Shown in pieces: positions 25,384 to 34,363 of a DNA stretch of 55,459 bases. The position numbers and the translations under genes are program-made. Position 1 is the stretch's first letter. Each line of letters opens with the position of its first letter. The DNA is from CAZUXY01 sp964624235 (lineage in GTDB: Bacteria > Spirochaetota > UBA4802 > UBA5368), in assembly GCA_964624235.1 (NCBI GenBank), contig CAZUXY010000033.1:1-55459 (forward strand). The letters run 5' to 3'. The notes beneath the pieces are model-generated. The model did no database searches. It was not told the DNA's origin and was given only the letters and a program-made list of their open reading frames with translations.

Positions 25384-26763
25384 TCATTCGTCAAATCCCG
25401 GGATACGCCCGATTATTCCTTTCCAGTCATATCCTTTCTTCTTCAGCACGCGGACCCTGAACAGGTAATAGACGATCACCAGCACCGTCCAGCCGGCGTA
25501 TATCAGACCGACCGCGGGCGCTTCGGTAAGCACTATGAACACGAAACCCAGTGATGACAGAACCGACAGCACCGCCGCCGCCACCAGGGCCGGACGGGAC
25601 ATTTTGAAATATGACTTTTCATATCGTTCGGGAAACCGTGAGGGCAGACGTACCGCCGCGATCGCGATCAGTGCGGTCATCAATAAAATCCCCACGGCGG
25701 TCATGACGCCGTAGAAATCTATGCTCTGCCCGAGGAGAACCAGCAGTATGGTAAACAGAAAATACGCAATCACCGCGTTGAGGGGGGACCCCGTTCTGCG
25801 GTCTATTTTTGCGAATACCGCGGGCGCCATCATGTCCCTGGCCTGTGAAAAGAGCTCACGGGGCAGCGCTATGGCACCGGCATTGAACGAGGTAAGGCCC
25901 GCGCTCAGTGCGCCCAGGCTGAGCATCGCCACCCAGAAAGGCGGGAGGAACCCGGCCCCCGTTTCCATCAGGGGAGCCTTCATCGATTTTATCGCTTCAA
26001 AGCTGTAAGGCACCGCGGAAATGAAGACCATTCCCACGACGAGATAGATCAAGAGCACTAAACCTCCGCCGATCATCAGGGACAGGGGGATGTTCCGCCG
26101 CGCGTTGACCATTTCCTCGCCCATCTCGGCGATCACCTGAAAACCCATGCATACGCTGTAACAGAGGATGACGGCCATCACCAGACCGCCCGCTCCCTGG
26201 GGCAGGTTCGACAAAAAATTGATCGGGGATTTCACCACGCCCGCCCCTCCGTAATAAAGGAGCGCGATGACAAGCTGTGCGGTAAGGACCACCTGCACCC
26301 GTGTGGCCAGACGCAATCCGAAAAAGAACAGTACCAGAAAAAGGAGCGGGATGGCGACCGCGAGCGCCACGGGGGGAACCGTCCATGGCAGATACGGCGC
26401 CAGGTAACCTGAAAGCCCGTAGGCCACCATGGCGGTGCAACTTGCGCCGCCGAGTATCGCCATATACGAGGTCACCGTCCCTGTAAGAGGATTGAGCAGA
26501 CGGCTGACGTAAAGGTACCCGCCGCCGGCCCTGGGCAGGGCGCTGGCCAGCTGAATCAGCGGCGCCACGCCGATCACGGAAATTATAATAGCCAACAGAA
26601 AGGCCAGCCAGAGGGAAGTTCCCGCATACGCCCCCACCACCGCGATGAGCGCGTAAATACCCATACCGATGACCCCTCCGATCACCAGGGCGACCCCGCC
26701 CAGCAGATTAATGGGTCTTTCAAGTTTTACCTCACCGCCCAGAGCTTTTCCCGAGGTACTCAT
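25384..26763 (-). CDS. APC-family amino acid permease
   Basis: A 459-residue transporter with twelve predicted helices. The first helix carries VIGGVIGMGIYAL, the unwound glycine-rich motif that binds the amino-acid backbone in APC (LeuT-fold) permeases, followed by LPRAGGGYLYVSRLLNP in helix 3. It probably imports or exchanges an amino acid. The PLP-dependent enzyme gene stands 59 bases upstream on the same strand, so the pair probably handles one substrate, plausibly a D-amino acid. No ribosome-binding site of note; the start MSTSGKAL fits a soluble N-terminal tail of 15 residues. Confidence 0.85.
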   Translation of the reverse strand: MSTSGKALGGEVKLERPINLLGGVALVIGGVIGMGIYALIAVVGAYAGTSLWLAFLLAIIISVIGVAPLIQLASALPRAGGGYLYVSRLLNPLTGTVTSYMAILGGASCTAMVAYGLSGYLAPYLPWTVPPVALAVAIPLLFLVLFFFGLRLATRVQVVLTAQLVIALLYYGGAGVVKSPINFLSNLPQGAGGLVMAVILCYSVCMGFQVIAEMGEEMVNARRNIPLSLMIGGGLVLLIYLVVGMVFISAVPYSFEAIKSMKAPLMETGAGFLPPFWVAMLSLGALSAGLTSFNAGAIALPRELFSQARDMMAPAVFAKIDRRTGSPLNAVIAYFLFTILLVLLGQSIDFYGVMTAVGILLMTALIAIAAVRLPSRFPERYEKSYFKMSRPALVAAAVLSVLSSLGFVFIVLTEAPAVGLIYAGWTVLVIVYYLFRVRVLKKKGYDWKGIIGRIPGFDE

Positions 26764-26822
26764 GGTTCCTCCTCATAAATTGCGGTTATTCATCCATTGC
26801 GGCAGATATACATATGTGCTAT

Positions 26823-28043
26823 TTATAGGAATGCCTTTCCCTCGCCGCGGTAGGTTTTCACCTTCCTGACGATCCGGTCGCCCTCTATCAGGTACAGTTC
26901 ATTGAAACGCTCGCACAGTTCACCCGCCTTGGCGTGCTGAAAAAACACCGGGTCGCCCGGTTCCAGCCTCGGCGCATCGCGCGGCAGCACCAGCGGGGTC
27001 TGCACCTCGCCCGCACCCTCCATGGGGAGCAGCTTCAAACCGGTCGGCAGCACCGGCACCGGAAGCCTATCTGGCCCGGTCCCTCCCGAGGCCGTATACC
27101 CGCCCCCCAGGCAGGTGACCATGTCAGGTGCGGGCCTGCGTACCACCTGCACCGCGAAGAAAGCGGCGGGCTGGAACCGCACCTCCCTGAAATGATGGAA
27201 GAGCGCCGGGCAGTAGAACGCCGAACCCGCCGCAACCTCAGTAAGCACCGGGTCGGCGCCGGAGGAAACCAGGCTGCCGCTGCCGCCGCCGTTCACTATG
27301 GTTACGGGGAGTCCTTCCGCGCGGAGCAGTTCGGCAATATGGTCGCGGCGCGGGGTGAATTCCCTGATCGACGCCTTTTTCAGTGTACGCAGCACGGCGT
27401 TTTTCAGCCGGCGGCCGGGATGGTTGTCGCCCAGCCCGGCGATATGGCCTTCGTATCCCATGATCGCGGTGATGCGTACCCATCTTAATTCCTTCGCGGC
27501 ACGCGCCAGCACCAGGGCATCCTCCGCACTGCGGATGGGGCTCCGGCGCAACCCCAGATGCACCTTGGGTCCGAAAGGACGGTAGGCCATGTCCACCTCC
27601 ATACAGGCCGAAAGCACCGTTCGAAAACGCTCTCCCGCGGCATTGAGCATCATGAGGTGTTCCATGCTGTCAGTCATGAGTATGACCTTTTTACGGGACC
27701 TGGAAAGCTGTACCATAAGGTCTATGTCCGCGGCCTGCGTCGTGGGATAGGCAACGAGGATATCGTTGAAGCCCCTCTTCGCCAGAAAAGCCGCTTCCTC
27801 CATGGTGAAGGCGAGAATCCCCCGATAGCGGTCCCCTCCCCGCTGGAAAATCCTTCTGGTAAGCTCAATACAGCGGATCGACTTTGTGCCCACCCGTATG
27901 GTCTTTCCCGTCTCCTTCTGGGTCGAGGCGACATACGCCACATTGGCGTCGAACTTCTCCAGGTCCACGAACGCCAGGGGCATGCGCTCTTTTCTGAATA
28001 TCTCCCGGTAGCGCAGATAATCACGGTTGTTGAAATAACCCAT
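26823..28043 (-). CDS. PLP-dependent D-threonine aldolase / amino-acid racemase-like enzyme
   Basis: A 406-residue fold-III PLP enzyme. The N-terminal TIM barrel has MPLAFVDLEKFDANV and then RVGTKSIRC, where Lys54 should form the Schiff base. Later NGGGSGSL and the C-terminal FFQHAKAGELCERFNELYL segment match the DSD1/alanine racemase C-terminal type with a possible metal site. Family activities are D-threonine aldolase, D-serine dehydratase and racemases; the exact reaction is not readable. I take the ATG at 28043, with GGAGG eight bases upstream; ATGs at 28049 and 28100 are worse placed. It lies upstream of the APC permease in a likely two-gene operon. Confidence 0.78.
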   Translation of the reverse strand: MGYFNNRDYLRYREIFRKERMPLAFVDLEKFDANVAYVASTQKETGKTIRVGTKSIRCIELTRRIFQRGGDRYRGILAFTMEEAAFLAKRGFNDILVAYPTTQAADIDLMVQLSRSRKKVILMTDSMEHLMMLNAAGERFRTVLSACMEVDMAYRPFGPKVHLGLRRSPIRSAEDALVLARAAKELRWVRITAIMGYEGHIAGLGDNHPGRRLKNAVLRTLKKASIREFTPRRDHIAELLRAEGLPVTIVNGGGSGSLVSSGADPVLTEVAAGSAFYCPALFHHFREVRFQPAAFFAVQVVRRPAPDMVTCLGGGYTASGGTGPDRLPVPVLPTGLKLLPMEGAGEVQTPLVLPRDAPRLEPGDPVFFQHAKAGELCERFNELYLIEGDRIVRKVKTYRGEGKAFL

Positions 28044-28224
28044 TAACATGTCCTCCGTAAATGCCGGCCTGACATCCCTCCGGTCTATACCCGGAAACAA
28101 CGACCGGCTGCCGCACGGTAGATACCATCGGCCGCGGCCGTTTTATCCGGGCGAACCGCGGCTTTTAATGCCGGATCATACACCGGCACGTGGGATAACC
28201 GGGGTACATTAAATCAATGTTTCA

Positions 28225-28413
28225 TTACAACGGATACACATCGCCTTTACCCGGCGACAGGGCGGTCAACCGGTTTTCCATGAGGCCCAGGTCGAAGGAC
28301 GAACCGCACTCCGGGCATATGAACCAAACCGCAAAACCGTTTTCAGATTTCCTGAAAGAGACGTGAAATCCCCTGGTGTATCCGCAGGCGGGACAGGCTC
28401 TGAATTCCTCCAT
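28225..28413 (-). CDS. Small zinc-ribbon protein
   Basis: A 62-residue protein missed by length filters. It has two CxxC knuckles, CPAC (residues 7-10) and CPEC (33-36), separated by 22 residues in MEEFRACPACGYTRG...VWFICPECGSSFDLG, a classic zinc ribbon. The ATG at 28413 has GGAGG eight bases upstream, which makes it convincing. The same frame stays open upstream to 28887, but that part is antisense to the HEAT-repeat gene and has no support. Role unknown; such ribbons often bind nucleic acid or partner proteins. Confidence 0.65.
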   Translation of the reverse strand: MEEFRACPACGYTRGFHVSFRKSENGFAVWFICPECGSSFDLGLMENRLTALSPGKGDVYPL

Positions 28414-28606
28414 GTTCTGGTCCTCCCGTGTGATCTGTGAGTACGCTGTTGCGTTGCGGTGACGGTAACAGAAGAAAGTATTAATGGCAATCACATTATC
28501 CTGACAGGGGCCCGGCTTCAGTAATTCCGGAGGGTGTGGTATGAAATATACTTGCAATCGTCCTGTTGCCGGGTTACCCGTAAACCACGGCTGATCTGAA
28601 AAGAAC

Positions 28607-29437
28607 ATGGCACTGACAACGAACAAAGATGACATGAAAAAACTGGCCTTACTGCTGGGCGGTATGGACCGGTTGCATGAGGTGGAAAAGCTGCTGGTGT
28701 CGCGTTCGAACCTTCCGGGCCCCGCGGGAAACCTTACACTTGCCGCCGGTTTCGCCGACCTCTGCGCGGCGAGGGGCGGGGATGGACATCTCTGGGAACT
28801 GTTGCTGTCATGGACCGACCTGCGGCCCGAAGACGCCCCGACGGGAAACCCTCGGGAATTTCTCCCCTTTTGCGCCCTGCGTGCCATGGGCGCACTCTAC
28901 CCCGGGGTGTCGTCAGAGGAAAAAAACACGATACTGGCACGCCTTAAAAGGGGCGCGTCAGACCCGCGGTGGCGCGTCCGTGAGGCCGTCGCCATGGGAT
29001 TTCAGCATATCGGTGAATGGGACTTCGAACACCTGATGACGCTCTTCCGCAAATGGATGTCCGCGGCGTCCCTGACCGAGCGGAGATGCATCGTCGCCGC
29101 ACTGGCCCATCCGCCCATGATCACTGTGCCCGAAAGGGCGACTGAGTGCCTAAAAATCGCCGACGACGTTTTTGCCGGAATCGCCGCACTGGACCGCGAC
29201 CGCCGCACAACAGAAGATTTTCGCATATTGAAAAAAGGGATGGAATACTGTGTGAGCGTCTATGCCGCCCGTGATCCCGGCGCGGGTTTCGCCCTTATGA
29301 AACGGTGGCTGAAGAGCGGGGACCGGGACATCATCAGGATAATACGCGCCAATCTCGGCAAAGCGAGGCTGGCGAAAAAGCATGAAGGGAGTGTAAAAAA
29401 GCTGCTGGTCACCCTCGGTGAGTTAGAGTTCCCTTGA
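28607..29437 (+). CDS. HEAT-repeat-like helical protein
   Basis: A 276-residue all-helical protein. The central part contains HEAT/DNA-alkylation-repair-type helical pairs, clearest in DPRWRVREAVAMGFQHIGE and RDIIRIIRANLGKARLAKK, where pairs of about 35-40 residues recur. It lacks catalytic motifs and is probably a binding scaffold; DNA glycosylases of the AlkD type share this look, so a DNA role is possible but unproven. The ATG at 28607 has only a weak AAAAG upstream. It is followed 80 bases on by the DUF493 gene on the same strand. Confidence 0.55.
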   Translation: MALTTNKDDMKKLALLLGGMDRLHEVEKLLVSRSNLPGPAGNLTLAAGFADLCAARGGDGHLWELLLSWTDLRPEDAPTGNPREFLPFCALRAMGALYPGVSSEEKNTILARLKRGASDPRWRVREAVAMGFQHIGEWDFEHLMTLFRKWMSAASLTERRCIVAALAHPPMITVPERATECLKIADDVFAGIAALDRDRRTTEDFRILKKGMEYCVSVYAARDPGAGFALMKRWLKSGDRDIIRIIRANLGKARLAKKHEGSVKKLLVTLGELEFP

Positions 29438-29517
29438 CAAAACCGGCGGGCGCGGCAGTATGGGAACATCAAAAGGACTCCCATCTTTGATCGAAACGTG
29501 CGGAGTGACACACATCC

Positions 29518-29799
29518 ATGGACCATGGAAACCACCGGCATGATCCCGGCAAACGCGCACCTGCGCCCTTCCCGACCGAAATCACCTTCAAGGCCATCTA
29601 TAAAAACGGTCCGTCCATCGTCGAATCGGTCGCGAATACCCTCAGGGAATTTCAGCCTGACCACGAGATACGAAGCACACCCAGCAGAAACCATAAATTC
29701 GTCTCGTTCACCATTACCGCCCTGTTCCCTACGGAGGAGCACCTGACCAGGTTATGCAACGCGCTTTCCGCCCTCCATGGATTCACCACCATGTTCTAG
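29518..29799 (+). CDS. DUF493 (YbeD-like) protein
   Basis: A 93-residue protein of the YbeD/DUF493 family: a ferredoxin-like fold of about 85 residues with FPTEITFKAIYKNGP at the start, SRNHKFVSFTITALFPTEE in the middle and LCNALSALHGFTTMF at the end. Homologues are thought to be small ligand- or protein-binding regulators, often near lipoate ligase genes, which are not seen here. The ATG at 29518 has GGAG about twelve bases upstream. Its last four bases overlap the stop of the convergent flavoprotein gene. Confidence 0.75.
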   Translation: MDHGNHRHDPGKRAPAPFPTEITFKAIYKNGPSIVESVANTLREFQPDHEIRSTPSRNHKFVSFTITALFPTEEHLTRLCNALSALHGFTTMF

Positions 29800-31022
29800 C
29801 GGCCCCTTGCCGCGTCCATGCCCGCCAGTGCGCCGGTGCTCCAGGCGAACTGCAGGTTGAAACCGCCGCTGTCGCCGTCGATATCCAGCAGTTCGCCGGT
29901 TATATACAACCCCTTTACCAGTTTCGACTCGAGGGTGACCGGTGAAACCTCCTCAGTGGAAACGCCGCCGGCTGCCACCACCGCTTCGCCGAACGGACGG
30001 GGGGCGCCGGGCCGCAGCTCCAGCCCCTTGAACAGGTTCGTCGCGGCATCCCTTTCAGCCGCCGACAGCCGTCCCGCCGGGATCGCCGCATCGATACCGG
30101 CGATGCCCAGCAGCACCTCGGGCATTCGTTTCTTTAAAATACCCCGCAGGCTCAGGGCCGCCGGCTTCGCACTGTCACGCCAGAGTGTCTCGAGCATGTT
30201 CCGCAGGTCTTCTTTCCCCATGTCGGGAAAAAAATCCACCCGCACCAAGGGAGCCTCTCCGCCGACGATGCTCCCGTTCACTGCACGGGAAATCTCCAGC
30301 GCCGCCGGGCCCGAGATCCCGTACTCCGTAAAGAGCAGTTCGCCCTTCGACACGCCGATGATCCTGCCCTTCTCTACCGCCTCCACACGGCAGTCCCATT
30401 TGATCCCCTGCAGCCGGTGGAGCGCCTTCAGGGGAATGTTCAGTGGAAGAACCGAGGGAAAGGGCTCATGGATGAGGTGCCCCAGGGATGCCGCCAGTTC
30501 ATAGCCGCTGCGCGACGCTCCCAGCTGGGGGTACGCGCAGCTGCCGGCCGCCAGTACGACGGCGTCGCAGCGGAACTCTTCCCGTCCGGCGGTGATCAGC
30601 CTGAAACCCCCGGTCAAGGGGTTTACGGTTTCGATCTTCCGGTGCAGGCACATCTCGACCTTCCGCCTGGCGAGTTCGTATTCCAGCATCTCGGTGACCG
30701 TGGAAGCCTGCAGCGAGCGCGGGTACAGCTTTCCCGATTCGCCTTCTACGAAGGGTACGCCTATGGAGTTGAAAAACGCGCGGGTTTCATCCAGACCGAA
30801 GCGCCCGAAGATATTATTGACGAATTTCGGGTTGTGTCCGTGATAACGGTCAGGGGTTATATCGAGGTTGGAGATGTTACACCGTCCGTTGCCCGATGCC
30901 AGTATCTTGCGACCTGGTTTTTTCTGCTTTTCGAAAATCACGGCCGCGGCACCGCCCTCCGCCGCCCTGAGGGCCGCCATCATACCCGAAGCACCGCCGC
31001 CGATGACCGCAACCTTTCTCAT
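29796..31022 (-). CDS. BaiN/HI0933-family FAD flavoprotein (YhiN-like)
   Basis: A 408-residue FAD-dependent oxidoreductase of the HI0933/BaiN family. The FAD-binding site is VAVIGGGASGMMAALRAAE, followed by FEKQKKPGRKILASGNGRCNISN, the family signature. A second conserved region near the end is YITGELLDIDGDSGGFNLQFAWSTGALAG. Members include bile-acid reductases and uncharacterised oxidoreductases. I take the ATG at 31022 (MRKVAVIG); an ATG at 31037 would have its ribosome site touching it. It is convergent with DUF493, sharing four bases (29796-29799). Confidence 0.88.
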   Translation of the reverse strand: MRKVAVIGGGASGMMAALRAAEGGAAAVIFEKQKKPGRKILASGNGRCNISNLDITPDRYHGHNPKFVNNIFGRFGLDETRAFFNSIGVPFVEGESGKLYPRSLQASTVTEMLEYELARRKVEMCLHRKIETVNPLTGGFRLITAGREEFRCDAVVLAAGSCAYPQLGASRSGYELAASLGHLIHEPFPSVLPLNIPLKALHRLQGIKWDCRVEAVEKGRIIGVSKGELLFTEYGISGPAALEISRAVNGSIVGGEAPLVRVDFFPDMGKEDLRNMLETLWRDSAKPAALSLRGILKKRMPEVLLGIAGIDAAIPAGRLSAAERDAATNLFKGLELRPGAPRPFGEAVVAAGGVSTEEVSPVTLESKLVKGLYITGELLDIDGDSGGFNLQFAWSTGALAGMDAARGR

Positions 31023-31102
31023 GTCACCGCCGTCCATCCCTCAAATGTCCCGTGCCGCAACCGGCACCGCGGTACCGGCCGGTTGAAACGCGACTTTCCC
31101 TT

Positions 31103-31585
31103 TCATCGTATTACCAGCATAAGAAAAGAATACATCCCCTGGGGAATAAACTGCCCGTAAACCGGTGCCCGGAAGAGGAACCTCAGCTCCGTTTCCACCT
31201 TCCCGTAACTTCTGATGCGCCTCAGCTGATCGCCGGACACCAGTATAAGCACATGCACTCCCGGGCGGCACGGATCGGGAAGGTCGCGGGGAACGTTGTG
31301 GCAGACCGATGCGGGAGCGGCATCGTGTTTCAGCATGGTTATTTCGGCATAGATGATGCGGTCATTTCCGCTGTTGAATCCCATGCTCATAAGTCTCCTT
31401 TTCATTTCCGCCGTCAACCGGGCGTATTCAATCGTGGAAACGTAACGGAAGTTCACTTCGCGTTCCGCACCCGCCGGTGGAACACATCCGTACAACAATA
31501 CCACAGTTATACAAAGTACCTGTAAAAGAGCCCTGACCGGTCCCGACAAGGTCCTTACCTGACCGCAGGTGTTACTGGATCCCAT
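31103..31585 (-). CDS. Hypothetical exported protein
   Basis: A 160-residue protein with an N-terminal export signal, hydrophobic from about residue 20 to 33, ending LLYGC-VPPAGAE, so it may be a lipoprotein with Cys34. The mature part alternates short beta-like stretches (VNFRYVSTIEYARL, DRIIYAEITML, VHVLILVSGDQLRRI) with basic loops. No domain is recognised. It lies 80 bases upstream of the flavoprotein gene, on the same strand. Confidence 0.45.
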   Translation of the reverse strand: MGSSNTCGQVRTLSGPVRALLQVLCITVVLLYGCVPPAGAEREVNFRYVSTIEYARLTAEMKRRLMSMGFNSGNDRIIYAEITMLKHDAAPASVCHNVPRDLPDPCRPGVHVLILVSGDQLRRIRSYGKVETELRFLFRAPVYGQFIPQGMYSFLMLVIR

Positions 31586-31986
31586 CGCAGCGCACCCGTA
31601 ACCCGCTTTTTGTGCCCGGAATATAATGCTTCACGAATATCATGAATAGCCGGATACGGTATCGCGGTCAATAATAATTGCCCGGTATATGCAATACCGG
31701 TATCCTTCCCTTTTTTCTAAACCTGTTGGTCATACAAAACTGAACACTATTCAGAAAAATATCTATTGACAAATACCCTGCTGAAGAGACAGAATCAGCA
31801 CCGGGGATTCTCCTTCGGTGCGGACATGAACGGTGGGGCGGACGTATCAATACGGACCATGCTTATAAAGACTACAGATACTGTTATACTTTACGATTAA
31901 ACCCGGCATGTATCCCGAAAACAGAAATCGTCAGGGATACACGTTATCAGTAGAACCGGTGTATCATTCGAAAGGGTTGAAAGATC
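31586..31986. other. Non-coding gap upstream of plsC
   Basis: About 400 bases without a supported gene. A 7-bp hairpin CCGGTAT/ATACCGG occurs at 31682-31700, followed ten bases on by TTTTTT; it lies between divergent genes, so it cannot be an ordinary terminator. A TTGACA is present at 31767-31772 but no good -10 follows. Confidence 0.4.
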
Positions 31987-32742
31987 ATGGAAACCATGGG
32001 TTTGATTCTCAATTCAATCGTCTGCTGGATCTTCATAGCCTTCGACACCGCCTTCTGGGGCACCGTATCCGTATCTTCAATTTTATACAGCCCGAGCGGA
32101 AGGGTCGCCCATTTCTGCATGCAGGGATGGTCTAAAAGCATACTCTGGTTCTGCCGCGCCAGGGTACATGTTGAAGGTCTGGAGCACGTGGCCCGTGACC
32201 GGGTACAGATCTTCGCGCCGAACCACTCAAGCCACTTCGACATCTTCATACTAAACAAGGTGCTCCCGGTGAAATTCGGGTGGGTCGCCAAAGCGGTGCT
32301 TTTCAAGATCCCCTTCATGGGCTGGCATATGAAGCTCAACAACTACATCTCCATCGACCGTTCCAACAGGGAAAAGGCGATTCAAAGCCTCAATGACGCG
32401 GCGGAAAAGGTGAAAAACGGAAACCGCATTATCATTTTCCCCGAAGGCACCCGCAGCCGGGAGAATGAACTGCTTCCCTTTAAAAAAGGCCTGTTTCACC
32501 TGTGCGTCAAGACGGGAATACCCATTGTTCCCATTTACATCAAAGGCTCATACAACGTACTCAGGCCCGATTCACCCCTAATCCGCCCGGGCGATGTGTA
32601 TGTAATAATCGGCCCGGAAATGCCGAACGTGGGGTATTCCGAGGAGAACCTCCAGCCGATCATGGATGAACTCAGGCAAAGGATCCTGAGGCTGAAAAAC
32701 GAAGTCGCTGCTGTGGAAAGCAGGCATACCGGAACTCAGTAA
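31987..32742 (+). CDS. plsC: 1-acyl-sn-glycerol-3-phosphate acyltransferase (PlsC-like)
   Basis: A 251-residue membrane-bound acyltransferase. One N-terminal hydrophobic segment (about 4-33) precedes the domain. Catalytic motif NHSSHFD (His80-Asp85, HX4D), the KIPFMGW loop, and FPEGTRS (residues 151-157) are all present, as is PIVPIYIKG. It transfers an acyl chain to lysophosphatidate to form phosphatidate in phospholipid synthesis; a related lyso-lipid acceptor is possible. The start has AAAGG further upstream than ideal. It stands alone on the plus strand before the PurH-like gene. Confidence 0.88.
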   Translation: METMGLILNSIVCWIFIAFDTAFWGTVSVSSILYSPSGRVAHFCMQGWSKSILWFCRARVHVEGLEHVARDRVQIFAPNHSSHFDIFILNKVLPVKFGWVAKAVLFKIPFMGWHMKLNNYISIDRSNREKAIQSLNDAAEKVKNGNRIIIFPEGTRSRENELLPFKKGLFHLCVKTGIPIVPIYIKGSYNVLRPDSPLIRPGDVYVIIGPEMPNVGYSEENLQPIMDELRQRILRLKNEVAAVESRHTGTQ

Positions 32743-32895
32743 CCGCCGATAAACGCGCCGTCGGGAAATTGTCTTTACCACCGCGGCCGCTTCAGCGCCC
32801 GACCGGACACGATCGGTGACGTGTCGGTCTGCCCGAATCAGGTTCAACGGACGGTACCGGAAACATTAAAATTATCCCTGCCAAAAAATTTCCCA

Positions 32896-32925
32896 TTGAC
32901 ATGACGTTTGCTTTGTTTTTGATTA
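32896..32925 (+). promoter_or_regulatory. Candidate promoter of the PurH-like gene
   Basis: TTGACA (32896-32901), an 18-base spacer, then TGATTA (32920-32925), about 100 bases before the start at 33025. No recognisable purine riboswitch lies in the leader. Confidence 0.4.
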
Positions 32926-33024
32926 TGTAACAGGTGCCGTACCGTGATACCCGTGTATGCAGGCGTATCGCGCACATACCGTTTCAGCATACCCGCTGAA
33001 CCAAACATGAAATGAGGTTATACC

Positions 33025-34311
33025 ATGGACGATCTGAAAAAGGCCTATAAAACCCTTATGGACGACCACTTCCCCGATGCCATGACCATCACCCTGGGCG
33101 ATGTCGCCCTCAGGTATAAAAAAAGGGTCTGGAAAATCGACGAGGACGGCACCCTGATCGAGAAAGGACTAAGGTACGGCGAAAACCCAGGGCAGGAGGC
33201 CGCAATGTACGAACTGGTGAACGGGAACCTCGTTCTGGGAGACTGCCGCTATATCGGGCCCGGGAACCCGCTGGTAAGCGGCATCGACGAGTCCATGATG
33301 CTTCAGCCGGGCAAACACCCCGGAAAGATAAACCTCACCGACATCGACAACTCGCTGAACGTATTGAAATACCTTAACGACAATGCGGCCGCCGTCATAG
33401 TAAAACACAACAATCCATGCGGCGTCGCTCTCGGCTCCACCATTGCCGAGGCGTTTTACCGGGCTTTCCGCGCCGACCGCATCGCCGCCTTCGGGGGCTG
33501 CATCGCGCTCAACCGCCCCGCCGACCGTGAAACCGCCGAGCTTATCGCCAAACAATACGTCGAGGTGGTGGTGGCGCCTGATTATATCGAAGGGGCTTTT
33601 GAAATACTACAGAAACGAAAGAACCTGCGCATCATAAAGATCGCGCGCATCGACCGCCTGCGGGAATACGCGACACAGCGGTTCCTGGACTTCAAGTCGC
33701 TCATAGACGGCGGCATCATTGTACAGCAGTCGCCCCTCAACCGGGTGCGCACGCGGGACGACCTGAAACCCGCGGAAGCGGAGTACAAAGGCGCCCGTTA
33801 CGTGATCGAACGGCTCCCCTCCGACAGGGAATACGAGGACCTGCTGTTCGGATGGTTCGTGGAACAGGGCGTGACCTCCAACTCGGTGCTGTACGTGAAG
33901 AACGGCGTTACGGTGGGAATAGGCACCGGCGAGCAGGACCGTGTGGGGGTCGCCGAGATCGCGGTGCAGAAGGCCTATACCAAATACGCCGATCTTCTCT
34001 GCTTTGACCGCCACGGGATATCGTACAAGGAAATGGAGCTGGCGGTGTCGCGGGGTGAACGCCCGGAAAAGGACCTCAGGGAAATCGACGATGAAACCTC
34101 AGAAGCGAGGGCCGGCCTTAAAGGATCGGCCATGGTCTCGGACGCCTTCTTCCCCTTCCGCGACGGGGTAGACGTTGGCATTAAGGAAGGGGTGACCTCC
34201 ATTGTTCAGCCCGGCGGTTCCGAACGCGACTTCGAGTCCATAGAGGCCTGCAATGAAGCACGGCCCAAGGTAGCAATGGTCTACACCGGGCAGCGGGCCT
34301 TCAAACACTGA
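33025..34311 (+). CDS. Standalone AICAR transformylase (PurH C-terminal domain)
   Basis: A 428-residue enzyme corresponding to the transformylase half of PurH, without the N-terminal IMP cyclohydrolase domain found in the usual bifunctional protein of about 510 residues. Signature parts are RYGENPGQEAAMY, VIVKHNNPCGVALG (the formyl-transfer site), and SDAFFPFRDGVDVG near the end. It should convert AICAR to FAICAR using 10-formyl-tetrahydrofolate, so ring closure to IMP must come from another protein, such as an unlinked IMP cyclohydrolase. ATG at 33025 follows a short GAGG at 33013-33016. The next gene is convergent. Confidence 0.9.
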   Translation: MDDLKKAYKTLMDDHFPDAMTITLGDVALRYKKRVWKIDEDGTLIEKGLRYGENPGQEAAMYELVNGNLVLGDCRYIGPGNPLVSGIDESMMLQPGKHPGKINLTDIDNSLNVLKYLNDNAAAVIVKHNNPCGVALGSTIAEAFYRAFRADRIAAFGGCIALNRPADRETAELIAKQYVEVVVAPDYIEGAFEILQKRKNLRIIKIARIDRLREYATQRFLDFKSLIDGGIIVQQSPLNRVRTRDDLKPAEAEYKGARYVIERLPSDREYEDLLFGWFVEQGVTSNSVLYVKNGVTVGIGTGEQDRVGVAEIAVQKAYTKYADLLCFDRHGISYKEMELAVSRGERPEKDLREIDDETSEARAGLKGSAMVSDAFFPFRDGVDVGIKEGVTSIVQPGGSERDFESIEACNEARPKVAMVYTGQRAFKH

Positions 34312-34363
34312 GGCCGCTTAACGGTGATAATTATAGAAGGGAAAAGCTCCCTACCGACGTGAT

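Noticed and set aside
28414..28887. Upstream extension of the small zinc-ribbon gene to a 220-residue frame
   Set aside because: It is antisense to the HEAT-repeat gene, has a low-complexity basic sequence and no ribosome-binding site; the zinc ribbon starts cleanly at 28413.
31682..31716. Hairpin followed by a T-run resembling a terminator
   Set aside because: It lies between two divergent genes, with no upstream transcript to end, and the T-run is ten bases away from the stem.
33025..34311. Possibility that the PurH-like gene is a truncated bifunctional PurH
   Set aside because: The protein begins properly at the domain boundary, has its own promoter-like site, and no cyclohydrolase remnant is visible upstream.
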